Positions 54,355 through 62,116 of a stretch of 64,000 nucleotides of DNA are shown in pieces. The notes under the pieces were generated by a model that saw only the letters and a list, made by a program, of their open reading frames with translations, did no database searches and was not told the origin of the DNA. The translations under genes and the position numbers were made by a program. The DNA comes from Sphingomonas cannabina. Lineage in GTDB: Bacteria; Pseudomonadota; Alphaproteobacteria; Sphingomonadales; Sphingomonadaceae. Each line of letters begins with the position of its first letter. Positions within the stretch are counted from its first letter, which is position 1. Where the stretch lies: positions 124,001-188,000 of the forward strand of contig NZ_CP090059.1 of the NCBI RefSeq assembly GCF_021391395.1. Reading direction: 5' to 3'.

Positions 54355-55504
54355 TCGGAGCCGCCGGTTGCCGTGCGGGAACTACCCGGACCTTGTCGCC
54401 GGTGGCCAGCGCGTCGGGAGGGGTCTGAACGATGCGGTCGGTTGGACGTAGCCCCGAGATAATCTCGATGGTCGCGCCCTGGTCGCGACCCACCGCAACC
54501 TCCCGAAGCGCGACCTGACCCTGGCCATCGACCACGGCGACCCGCGCGCCGTCGGAACCGAGGATCAGGGCGCTCGCCGGCACCTGGACCGTTTCGGCGC
54601 CGCCAGGCACGGACACCCGCACCTCCGCGTAGCTGCCGGGTCTCAGGCGTCGAGCGCCGTTATCGACCAGAAATTCCACCAGCATTGCGCCGGATTGGCG
54701 GTCCACCGCCTCGGAGAGACGGGACAGTGTGGCCTCGAACACCTCGCCCGGTCTGTCAGGCACGGTGAACATCGCTTGCGTGCCGCGCACCAGCCTTCCC
54801 GAAAAAGCTTGCGGTACGCGCACATAGAGGCGCAGGCGGCTGACGTCGGCAACGGTGAACAAGGGTTCCACCCCCGGCGCGCCCGTCTGGACCAAGGCGC
54901 CGAGCTGGGCCGAGCGGCTGGTGACGACGCCATCGAACGGCGCCGTCAGCCGCGTAAATCCGGTCAGCGCCCTCAGCCGGCCGACGTCCGCCTGAGCGGC
55001 CCGTGCGCGCGCATCGGCAGCGGCAAACTGCCCCTGCCGCTCATCGGCTTCCTGCCGGGACACGGCGTCCTTTTCGAGCAGATTGTTCCAGCGCGCCGCC
55101 GTGGTTTCGGCCAGCCCGCGATCAGCGGCCGCGGTCTGATAGGCCGCCTGGGCCTGCGCGAGCTGCTGGTCGATCTCGGGCGCATCGAGGATGGCGAGCG
55201 TTTGCCCGCGCCGCACCCGGTCCCCGATGTCCGCGCGCCATTCGCGCACATAGCCGCTCACCCGCGCGTTGATCGCGGCGCGATTATAGGGATCGAGACT
55301 GCCCGGCAGCACGATCTCGCCTCCCTCGGACACGCGGGGCTGAACCAGGCTGACGGTGGGCAGCGCGTTCTCGGCCGCGATGGCTGCCTGTTCGCTTTCG
55401 GCCATGCCGCGCGAAACGAGGCCGCCTCCGACCAGTGCGGCAATCACGAGACCGGCCGCGCCGAGATAAAGGCCGGCGCGCTTCTTTGGGGTTGGATCAG
55501 ACAT
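54341..55504 (-). CDS. RND efflux periplasmic adaptor (membrane fusion protein)
   Basis: A 387-aa adaptor with an N-terminal membrane anchor (LYLGAAGLVIAALVGGGLV). It has a lipoyl-like half motif (VSGYVREWRADIGDRVRRGQTLAIL), an alpha-hairpin (QLAQAQAAYQTAAADRGLAETTAARWN) and the barrel segment RLTAPFDGVVTSRSAQLGALV. ATG 55504 overlaps the RND stop; a TTG at 55516 is less likely. It bridges the pump at 55497 and the channel at 52951. Confidence 0.9.
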   Translation of the reverse strand: MSDPTPKKRAGLYLGAAGLVIAALVGGGLVSRGMAESEQAAIAAENALPTVSLVQPRVSEGGEIVLPGSLDPYNRAAINARVSGYVREWRADIGDRVRRGQTLAILDAPEIDQQLAQAQAAYQTAAADRGLAETTAARWNNLLEKDAVSRQEADERQGQFAAADARARAAQADVGRLRALTGFTRLTAPFDGVVTSRSAQLGALVQTGAPGVEPLFTVADVSRLRLYVRVPQAFSGRLVRGTQAMFTVPDRPGEVFEATLSRLSEAVDRQSGAMLVEFLVDNGARRLRPGSYAEVRVSVPGGAETVQVPASALILGSDGARVAVVDGQGQVALREVAVGRDQGATIEIISGLRPTDRIVQTPPDALATGDKVRVVPARQPAAPNAQR

Positions 55505-58500
55505 GCTGGAGTTCAAGCTCCCTTGCGGGTGAGGAAGGCGCGCCCTTGCGATGGGCGATGCTGAACAGCGCCGGCACGAGCAGCAGTGTCGCCACGGTTG
55601 CGAAGATCAAGCCGCCGATCACCGCGCGGCCGAGCGGAGCGTTCTGCTCGGCGCCCTCGCCGATACCGAGCGCGATGGGGGTCATGCCGATGATGATCGC
55701 GAGCGCGGTCATCAGCACGGGGCGGAAACGGACCACCGCCGCCTCGATCGCGGCGCGGGTGGCGTCGCCGGTCTCGGCTAGGCGTTCGCGTGCGAAGCTG
55801 ACCACCAGGATGGAGTTGGCGGTGGCGACGCCCATGCACATGATCGCGCCGGTGAGCGCGGGCACGGAGATGGTCGTGCCGGTCACGAACAGCATCCAGA
55901 CGATGCCGGCGAAGGCGGCCGGCAGCGCGCCGATGATGACCAGCGGGTCGATCCAGCTCTGGAAGGTCACGACGATCACGAGGTAGATGAGGATAATCGC
56001 GCCGATCAGCCCGAAAGCGAGACCGGAGAAGGCGTGGTTCATCGTCTCATATTGTCCCGCCAGCGTGACGGTTACGCCGGCCGGGCGCTCGGCATCCATC
56101 TCGGCAATGATGCGATGAATGTCGCCGGCCACGGCGCCCAGGTCGCGAGCCTGCGGCGTGGCATAGATGTTGATGACCGGCTGGATGTCTGCTCGGCTCG
56201 CTACGTTGATGGTCGTATTGCGAGTCACGGCGCCAAGACCGCCCAGCGTCTGGGCCTCCCCGGCGCCCGTCGCCGAAACCGGCAGCGCTTCCAGCGCAGC
56301 GATCGTGTCGACCTCCAGTTCGGGGACTTGCGCCACGACAGGATAGGACACCCCGTTTTCGGGATTGAGCCAGTAAACCGGCGCAGACTGCTGCGTGCCG
56401 GCTAGGGCGGTCGCGACGCTGGTGGTTACGTCACGCTGGTTGAGCCCGTATTGCGCGATCCGCGAGCGATCGATGTCGATGTTGAGCTGCGGCGCGCGCG
56501 AGGATTGCTGGAGTCGGGCGTCGGCGAGGCCGGGCACGGTCCGAACGCGTTTGAGGATCGCTTGCGCATAAGCTTCGTTCGCCGCGAGATTCCGGCCGCG
56601 CACCTGGATATCGATCGGCGCTGGCGAGCCGAAGTTCAGGATTTGGCTGGTGATGTCGGCAGGCAGGAAGGAGAAATCAACGCCCGGAAAGCTCACGGGC
56701 AGCTCGCGCCGCAAAGTGGCGACATGCGTGTCCGTCGCGGTTCGGTTCCGCCCGAGCGAGATGAGGATATCGCCCTCGTTCAGTCCCACCGTCCCCGTAT
56801 TGTTGTAGATGACGTTGAGCAGCGCGGAGGACATTCCGACATTGGCGACGACCGATTCAACCTGCTCGGCGGGGATCAATTCGCGCACCCGCGTCTGCAC
56901 CCGCGAGATCAGCGCCGTGCTGTCCTCGATGCGCGTGCCTGCCGGCGCGCGCACATGCAGGGTGATTTGCCCAGCATCCACAGTGGGAAAGAAGTCGCGG
57001 CCAAGTGTGGGAATGAGCAGCAGCGACGCCACCATCGCGCCGAGGAACGCCGGGATGAAGATGCGCCGTGCGGACATCACGCGGGAAAGCACCCGCCCGA
57101 AGCGGTCCTTCTGCCTGTCGAACCCGGTCGAAAAGCGATGCTGGAACCGGACGAGTGGATTGCGCGAGCGGGCGCGCTCGGCCTCTTCGCCCTCCCGATG
57201 CGGGCGTAGCAGATACATCGCCATCGTCGGGATGAGCGTGCGCGACAGGATGAACGAGGCGATCATCGAGAAGATCACCGCCAGTGCCAGCGGCACGAAC
57301 AGATAGCCTGCGACGCCCGGCAGGAAGAACATCGGCACGAAGACGATGCAGATGCACGTCACGATCACGAAGGCGGGCGTCACGATCTGCGCCGCGCCGT
57401 CCATGATCGAGCGTAGAACCGGCTTCCCTTTCTCAAGGTGCCAGTTGATGTTCTCGATCGTGACCATCGCGTCGTCGACCAATATGCCGATGGCCAGAGC
57501 CAAGCCGCTCAGCGTCATGATGTTGATCGTCTGGCCGGTCGCGCTCAGCGCCAACAACGCGGCGAGGATCGCCAAGGGTATCGTGGTCACGATGATGATC
57601 GTCGATCGCCACGATCCCAGAAACAGCAGGATCATCAGCGAGGTCAGCACGGCGGCCAACACACCCTCATAGGCCACGGTGGAGACGGCCGCCTTCACCA
57701 GCACCGACTGGTCGCCGATAAGCTGGACGCGCAGCGTTTCCGGGAGGCCCTCGGTGATCTGTGGGATACGCTCGCGAACCGTATTGACGATATCGATGGT
57801 TGAGGCCGCACCGCTCTTGAGCACGGTCATCAGGACTGACCGCTGGCCTTCGACTTGGACGATGTTCATTTGCGGCGGCGCGCCGTCGCGGACTTGGGCG
57901 ATGTCGCGCATGGTGATCGTCGCGCCGTCGACCACGCGAACTGGCAGATTGTTCAACTGCTCGACCGAGCCCGGCGCATTGTTGAGCCTGACGGTGTATT
58001 GCAGGCCGCCGACCTTGGCGAAGCCCGCCGGGATGATTTGGGTTTGCGCGGCAATCGCCGCCGCGACGTCGCCGGCGGACAGGCCGCGAGCGCGCAGCGC
58101 CTCAGGGTCGATGTCGATCTGTATCTGACGCTGCTTGCCGCCGAATGGGAAGGGCATGGCGACGCCCGGCACGGTGATGAGCTGCGGGCGGATTTGATTG
58201 ACGCCGAGATCGTAGAGCTGCTGTTCGCTCAGCCCTTCGCCGGAGAGGGCGAGCTGGACGATCGGCACGGTCGAGGCGTCATAGTTGACGATGAACGGCG
58301 GAGAGATGCCCGGCGGAAGCTGACGCAAAATGGCCTGCGAGATCGACGTGACCTGCGCGGTCGCGGTGCGAATGTCCGCGCCTGGCTGGAAGTAAATCCG
58401 CACGACGCCAACGCCGTTCATCGACTGGCTCTCGATCCGGTCGATGTCGTTGACGGTCGTGGTCAGCACGCGTTCGAACGGATTGATGATCCGTCCGGCC

Positions 58501-58679
58501 ATGTCCTCGGGCGACAGCCCATTATAGGTCCAGGCGGTCGCGATCACCGGCACGCCGATGCGCGGGAAGATGTCGACCGGCATCCTCAGAACGGACAGGA
58601 TGCCGAGGCCAAAGATCAGCACGGCCATCACGATGAAGGTCAGCGGTCGCGTTAGCGCGACCCGCACGAGCGCCATCAT
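55497..58679 (-). CDS. RND efflux pump, inner-membrane transporter
   Basis: A 1060-aa HAE/HME-type RND transporter with 12 expected helices. Motifs: MVALVRVA-type start with LTFIVMAVLIFGLGILSVLRMPVD, the proton-relay GLALAIGILVDDAMVTIENI in helix 4, and the second-half IMCMGVATANSILVVSFARERL. The two large periplasmic loops are present. Sequence character is closer to multidrug/CzcA-like AcrB homologues without a clear metal-site DE motif, so the cargo is uncertain. It overlaps the adaptor gene and is preceded by a His-rich 48-aa frame whose stop overlaps the start. A shared ArsR-type operator suggests zinc control. Confidence 0.92.
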   Translation of the reverse strand: MMALVRVALTRPLTFIVMAVLIFGLGILSVLRMPVDIFPRIGVPVIATAWTYNGLSPEDMAGRIINPFERVLTTTVNDIDRIESQSMNGVGVVRIYFQPGADIRTATAQVTSISQAILRQLPPGISPPFIVNYDASTVPIVQLALSGEGLSEQQLYDLGVNQIRPQLITVPGVAMPFPFGGKQRQIQIDIDPEALRARGLSAGDVAAAIAAQTQIIPAGFAKVGGLQYTVRLNNAPGSVEQLNNLPVRVVDGATITMRDIAQVRDGAPPQMNIVQVEGQRSVLMTVLKSGAASTIDIVNTVRERIPQITEGLPETLRVQLIGDQSVLVKAAVSTVAYEGVLAAVLTSLMILLFLGSWRSTIIIVTTIPLAILAALLALSATGQTINIMTLSGLALAIGILVDDAMVTIENINWHLEKGKPVLRSIMDGAAQIVTPAFVIVTCICIVFVPMFFLPGVAGYLFVPLALAVIFSMIASFILSRTLIPTMAMYLLRPHREGEEAERARSRNPLVRFQHRFSTGFDRQKDRFGRVLSRVMSARRIFIPAFLGAMVASLLLIPTLGRDFFPTVDAGQITLHVRAPAGTRIEDSTALISRVQTRVRELIPAEQVESVVANVGMSSALLNVIYNNTGTVGLNEGDILISLGRNRTATDTHVATLRRELPVSFPGVDFSFLPADITSQILNFGSPAPIDIQVRGRNLAANEAYAQAILKRVRTVPGLADARLQQSSRAPQLNIDIDRSRIAQYGLNQRDVTTSVATALAGTQQSAPVYWLNPENGVSYPVVAQVPELEVDTIAALEALPVSATGAGEAQTLGGLGAVTRNTTINVASRADIQPVINIYATPQARDLGAVAGDIHRIIAEMDAERPAGVTVTLAGQYETMNHAFSGLAFGLIGAIILIYLVIVVTFQSWIDPLVIIGALPAAFAGIVWMLFVTGTTISVPALTGAIMCMGVATANSILVVSFARERLAETGDATRAAIEAAVVRFRPVLMTALAIIIGMTPIALGIGEGAEQNAPLGRAVIGGLIFATVATLLLVPALFSIAHRKGAPSSPARELELQHV

Positions 58680-58822
58680 CGTGGCTGGTTCCGAAACATA
58701 GGTGACTTGCTAGGCATCGCACGTCCTCCCGCGAGATCGCGAAAATGGGCATGCTCCCGTCTTGCGTGATCGTGATCGTGGTGGCTGTGGGAATGGGGCA
58801 TGTCGATCTCAAACGGAGCCAT
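58676..58822 (-). CDS. His-rich 48-aa peptide directly upstream of the RND pump
   Basis: ATG at 58822 opens a 48-codon frame reading MAPFEIDMPHSHSHHDHDHA and then RREHAHFRDLAGG. It ends with TGA at 58676 that overlaps the two ATGs of the RND gene (ATGATG). Seven of the twelve residues 9-20 region are His or Asp, as in metal-binding tails. It begins eight bases after a putative zinc-repressor operator. It could be a metal-binding leader or chaperone coupled to pump translation, or the N-terminal stub of a lost CDF exporter, whose N-terminus at 44430 looks similar. No family assigned. Confidence 0.5.
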   Translation of the reverse strand: MAPFEIDMPHSHSHHDHDHARREHAHFRDLAGGRAMPSKSPMFRNQPR

Positions 58823-58830
58823 AAGATGTG

Positions 58831-58844
58831 CACATGAATATGTG
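58831..58844. promoter_or_regulatory. Putative zinc-repressor operator upstream of the RND operon
   Basis: CACAT-GAAT-ATGTG; on the minus strand CACATATTCATGTG. This is nearly the same as the site upstream of the CDF gene (44387-44400), including the flanking ATGAA. Probable binding site of the SmtB-like regulator at 45955. Confidence 0.55.
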
Positions 58845-59028
58845 TTCATTTGTTTGATGTCAACTCGATGCAGTCAAGCACCACCATGAGCTGGCCGTGG
58901 CGATGACGAGCAAATGGCAGCGTCATTTTTGCGCTCGGAGAAGCCGATGACGGCGTCGGCGGTTGAGGGACGGCTTCAGGAATCCGGGAATTCCTGACTT
59001 TCCGCATTGATTCGTTTGTTGCCGCAGA

Positions 59029-59059
59029 CCGATGCTTCTTCCAACGTTTGGAAGGTCAA
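59029..59059 (-). promoter_or_regulatory. CueR-like promoter element facing the RND operon
   Basis: On the minus strand: TTGACC (59059-59054), then 19 bases including the perfect dyad CTTCCAA-ACG-TTGGAAG (59054-59038), then CATCGG. The dyad is excellent; the -10 is weak. It points toward the RND genes about 370 bases away. Confidence 0.45.
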
Positions 59060-59102
59060 GGGATGAATCACTTCGGGCTCACGTCGGACCTACGCCGCCG
59101 GT

Positions 59103-59280
59103 ACGTTGCTCGATGACTATGTGCAGTCGGGCACCATGGCCGCCGACCAAGCGGCGCTTCTAGCCGAAGTCGCCAAGGGTCCCGACCGCGTCGTCATCAT
59201 TGAGGACACGCGCGAGCTTCAATGCGCCGCGCCTAATCTCGTCGCGATGCGCACCAAGGATGGCATTGCGACGCTCGACG
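59103..59280 (+). pseudogene. trbB: trbB (conjugation ATPase) fragment with internal deletion
   Basis: The frame reads TLLDDYVQSGTMAADQAALLAEVAK and PDRVVIIEDTRELQCAAPNL, then RTKDGIATL, all typical TrbB segments. In TrbB the first and second parts are separated by the Walker A region (about 25 residues, GGTSTGKTT-type), which is missing here. Both the N-terminal two thirds and the C-terminal third are also absent. The remnant lies on the opposite strand to the intact trb genes at 62-64 kb, so it comes from another element or an inverted copy. Confidence 0.65.
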
Positions 59281-59334
59281 CGCCATGCCGGCGTGCCCCT
59301 TCGACCTATCGCCTATCCTTTCATATTTATCTAT

Positions 59335-59346
59335 ATTCATATGAAT
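59335..59346. promoter_or_regulatory. 12-base palindrome upstream of the chimeric efflux gene
   Basis: ATTCATATGAAT, a perfect palindrome in an AT-rich stretch, similar in composition to the zinc-repressor sites at 44387 and 58831. It may be another binding site. Confidence 0.35.
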
Positions 59347-59364
59347 GATTGTTGAAAATAATCC

Positions 59365-59395
59365 TTGACCTTGCCAACGCTGGAAGCCGCAAAGC
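59365..59395 (+). promoter_or_regulatory. CueR/MerR-like promoter of the chimeric efflux gene
   Basis: TTGACC (59365-59370), a 19-base spacer containing TTGCCAACGCTGGAA, then CAAAGC. The -35 and spacer dyad match the CueR class; the -10 is poor. It lies about 70 bases before the gene at 59462. Confidence 0.45.
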
Positions 59396-59461
59396 GAACA
59401 GGAATCGATCAGACGCCGCGGAACGGATGAACAAGGCGCGGCACAGTTGAAAGGCAATATC

Positions 59462-60628
59462 ATGCCGACAAAAAGCGCACTTCTCCTGGCTTCCATAGCC
59501 TTGGCTATTGGCGGCCTTACGTCAGCTTGTAGCAAATCGGGCGGCGATCAGGGCGCACAAGCGGCGGCAGCGCCGCAAGTGCCAGTAGCGCAAGTTGTCG
59601 TGCGCGAGCTTGCCCCCTCGGCCGAGTTCAACGGTTCGCTATCGGCGCCCCAGAGCGTCGAGTTGCGGCCCCGCGTCAGCGGCGCAATCGTCTCCGTCCA
59701 TGTCCCCGAAGGCGTGCTCGTCAGGAAGGGGCAGCTTCTGTTCCGCATTGATCCGCGACCATTCCAGGTCGCGCTCGATCAGGCGCAGGCGCAGCTTCGT
59801 CAGGCGCAAGCCTCCGCAACGCTCGCCGAAAGCAATTTCACCCGCTCGGAACAACTCGTCGCGACCGGCGCAATCTCGCGCAAGACTTATGACGACGCGC
59901 TGGCGCAGCGGAACGCCGCACGCGCACAGGTGCAGGCCGGTAGCGCGGCCGTAGCCGCCGCACGGCTCGACCTTTCCTTTACGCAGGTCACGGCGCCGGT
60001 CGGCGGCCGGGTCGATCGCGTGCCCTCGGACCTTCTGGCGCGCCGACCCGACATCCGCGCGGTCGAACATACGCTGCGCGCCGCCAACGCGAATATCGGC
60101 GCTGCCCGCTCAGCGTTCTTCCCGACGATCAGTCTGACCGGCTCGGCGGGAACGGCGAGCGCGAGCCTCGACGATCTGTTCTCATCGGGGTCGGGCGCAT
60201 GGAGCTTCATGCCGCGCATCACCCTGCCGCTTCCAATCTTCGGCGGCAGCGCGCTGAGAGCCAACCTCGATCGCGCGGACGTGCAGAAACGGATCGAAAT
60301 CGCCAACTATGAGAAGGCGATCCAATCCGCCTTCCGCGACGTGGCTGACGGGCTCGCCGGCAAAGGAACCTTGGACGCCCAAATCCGATCGGAAACGCAG
60401 CGGGTCGATGCCAGCCGCAATGCCTACAGGCTCGCGGAACAGCGGCTCAACTCAGGCGAGGATGACAACCTCGCCCTGCTCGACGCGCAGCGCACGCTTT
60501 ACGGGTCACAGCAAGCCTTGGTCCGCTCCAAGCTGGTGCGGCTCAGTAATCTCATCAATCTCTACAAGGCGCTGGGTGGCGGCTGGACGGAGTTCACGAC
60601 ACCGCCTGATGATCCGTTAGCCCGGTGA
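59462..60628 (+). CDS. Chimera: RND adaptor N-half fused to outer-membrane factor C-half
   Basis: A 388-aa lipoprotein (lipobox TSAC near residue 23) made of two protein families. Residues 1 to about 186 are an RND membrane fusion protein: VSGAIVSVHVPEGVLVRKGQLLFRIDP, the alpha-hairpin and LSFTQVTAPVGGRVDR. From residue 187 the frame continues as the second half of a NodT/OprM channel: VPSDLLARRPDIRAVEHTLRAANANIGAARSAFFPTIS to the end. The adaptor's second half, the whole RND pump and the channel's first half are missing between them. ATG 59462 has AAAGG seven bases upstream. It is very unlikely to work as a pump component. Confidence 0.8.
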   Translation: MPTKSALLLASIALAIGGLTSACSKSGGDQGAQAAAAPQVPVAQVVVRELAPSAEFNGSLSAPQSVELRPRVSGAIVSVHVPEGVLVRKGQLLFRIDPRPFQVALDQAQAQLRQAQASATLAESNFTRSEQLVATGAISRKTYDDALAQRNAARAQVQAGSAAVAAARLDLSFTQVTAPVGGRVDRVPSDLLARRPDIRAVEHTLRAANANIGAARSAFFPTISLTGSAGTASASLDDLFSSGSGAWSFMPRITLPLPIFGGSALRANLDRADVQKRIEIANYEKAIQSAFRDVADGLAGKGTLDAQIRSETQRVDASRNAYRLAEQRLNSGEDDNLALLDAQRTLYGSQQALVRSKLVRLSNLINLYKALGGGWTEFTTPPDDPLAR

Positions 60629-61566
60629 TTGAGCTGCGCCAGCTCCGCTACCTGATTGCGGCGGCCGAGGCCGGTAGCTTCAGTCGCGCGGCGCGCAGCA
60701 TAAATATCAAGCAAGCAACGCTCAGCCGACACGTCCTCGAAATCGAGAAGCGGCTAGGCATGGCGCTGTTCGACCGCAAGACCCGCGGTGCCACTCTGAC
60801 TCCGAATGGCAGAACCTATCTGCGAACGGCACAGCGCATCGTGAAGGAGTTCGAGGAACTGAACAACTGGGTCCGCGCCACGAACAACGGCCACGTCGGC
60901 AAGCTGGCCGTAGGCTTCTATACGTCCTTCTCCGCCGGCAACTTGCGGGCAACGCTCAGCGAGTTCGGCGAACGCCACCCCGAGGTCAAAGTATCCGGCT
61001 TTGAACGCGATCGGGATATGCTGTTGGCCGGGATCGAGAATGGCCTGCTCGATATCGCGATCATGATTGGGGAGGCCTCCTATCGGGGTCTGATGAGCCG
61101 TTCTTTCTGGAGTGAGCGCATATTTGTAGCAATGCCGGCAGGCCATCCACTCACCCAATGCGAACGCATCCATTGGCCCGACCTGACCGGCGAACACTTT
61201 TTGCTGACCGAACGAGATCCCGGCCCAGAGACCCGAAACATCCTCATGGGCAAACTTGGGGTCCCCGGTTGCATGCCAGAGATCGACATGCAGGATATCG
61301 GACGCGAGACAATGTTGAGCGCCATTGCGCTCGGTGGGCGTCTCTCGATTGTCGCCGAATCCGCCTTGGGTATCCAAGTGCCAGGCGTAACGTTCAGCGA
61401 AATCCACGACAGTCATGGACATATGCGGATCGGCTTCTCGGGCTATTGGCGTGAAGACAATGACAACCCCGTCTTGCTGCGCTTCCTTGATCTCGTGGCC
61501 GGTCGCTATTCGCTGCCGCCCATTCTGATGCCGCAGCCATCACATCACCAACCGGAAAAGAAATAG
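60625..61566 (+). CDS. LysR-family transcriptional regulator
   Basis: A 313-aa regulator. The N-terminal helix-turn-helix is LRYLIAAAEAGSFSRAARSINIKQATLSRHVLEIEKRLG, followed by the LysR substrate domain (LAVGFYTSFSAGNLRATLSEF). GTG 60625 overlaps the stop of the chimeric gene (GTGA). LysR genes of this type commonly sit between the cargo and the trb operon of ICEs, so it may belong to the conjugation module rather than to efflux. Inducer unknown. Confidence 0.87.
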   Translation: MIELRQLRYLIAAAEAGSFSRAARSINIKQATLSRHVLEIEKRLGMALFDRKTRGATLTPNGRTYLRTAQRIVKEFEELNNWVRATNNGHVGKLAVGFYTSFSAGNLRATLSEFGERHPEVKVSGFERDRDMLLAGIENGLLDIAIMIGEASYRGLMSRSFWSERIFVAMPAGHPLTQCERIHWPDLTGEHFLLTERDPGPETRNILMGKLGVPGCMPEIDMQDIGRETMLSAIALGGRLSIVAESALGIQVPGVTFSEIHDSHGHMRIGFSGYWREDNDNPVLLRFLDLVAGRYSLPPILMPQPSHHQPEKK

Positions 61567-61568
61567 CC

Positions 61569-61877
61569 ATGACACGAAGCAAGACACTCTTCATCGTGCT
61601 GGTCGCGCTGGTCATCGGATTCGGCGTGGGCTTCGTGCTGCGCCCGGTGATCATGCCCGTCGAGCGTGCGCCGGCCCTCGCGAGTCCGGCCCCCGCCGCA
61701 CCGGAGCCGGCCGAACCGCGCGGGACGCAGTATTTCGCGGCGCATCTCGATGAAGCACGGGAGATCGTGGGGCAATGCGCGGAAGGCTCGGTGCGGGGCA
61801 GCGAGTGCGCCAATGCCGAGCAGGCCGTGATCGAGGCGGAAGGCCGCGACCGCTTCAAGAAGTTCATGGGCAACTGA
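61569..61877 (+). CDS. TrbK-alt-like small exported/membrane protein
   Basis: A 102-aa protein with one N-terminal hydrophobic helix (TLFIVLVALVIGFGVGFVL), a Pro/Ala linker and a mature domain with two cysteines (IVGQCAEGSVRGSECANAEQAV). This layout fits the putative entry-exclusion TrbK-alt proteins found beside trb operons. It starts three bases after the lysR stop and is convergent with DUF2274. Entry exclusion would stop redundant transfer into cells already carrying the element; this is inferred from family and place. Confidence 0.6.
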   Translation: MTRSKTLFIVLVALVIGFGVGFVLRPVIMPVERAPALASPAPAAPEPAEPRGTQYFAAHLDEAREIVGQCAEGSVRGSECANAEQAVIEAEGRDRFKKFMGN

Positions 61878-61894
61878 CGGCAGGCGGCGCGCTC

Positions 61895-62116
61895 TCACTT
61901 CCCCTGCGCGCGGTGCCGGCGAAAGGCGCGGTCGGTTTCCATGAACCGGGCGAGCATCGGCGCGACCAGCTTGTCGGGCGGGACCGGCGCTCCCCCGGTC
62001 TCGGCTGCGAGCGCGGCGGCATAGGCGACGAGATCGCGATGCACGGCGGCGGGCAGCTCCACGGAGAGCTTGACCGGCCGATCGTCGGCCAGCGGCCCCA
62101 ACTTCAATTTCGTCAT
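61895..62116 (-). CDS. DUF2274 family protein of the trb operon
   Basis: A 73-aa protein with KLKLGPLADDRPVKLSVELPAAVHRDLVAYAAALA, matching the DUF2274 family found at the end of trb operons in ICEs. The short beta strand followed by two helices resembles a ribbon-helix-helix DNA-binding fold. It overlaps trbI by four bases and is the last gene of the operon, so it may be an autoregulator. Function not established. Confidence 0.8.
   Translation of the reverse strand: MTKLKLGPLADDRPVKLSVELPAAVHRDLVAYAAALAAETGGAPVPPDKLVAPMLARFMETDRAFRRHRAQGK

Noticed and set aside
58522..58833. A 103-codon minus-strand frame over the start of the RND gene
   Set aside because: It is out of frame with both the RND gene and the His-rich peptide frame, and turns Arg/Ala-rich inside the RND coding region.
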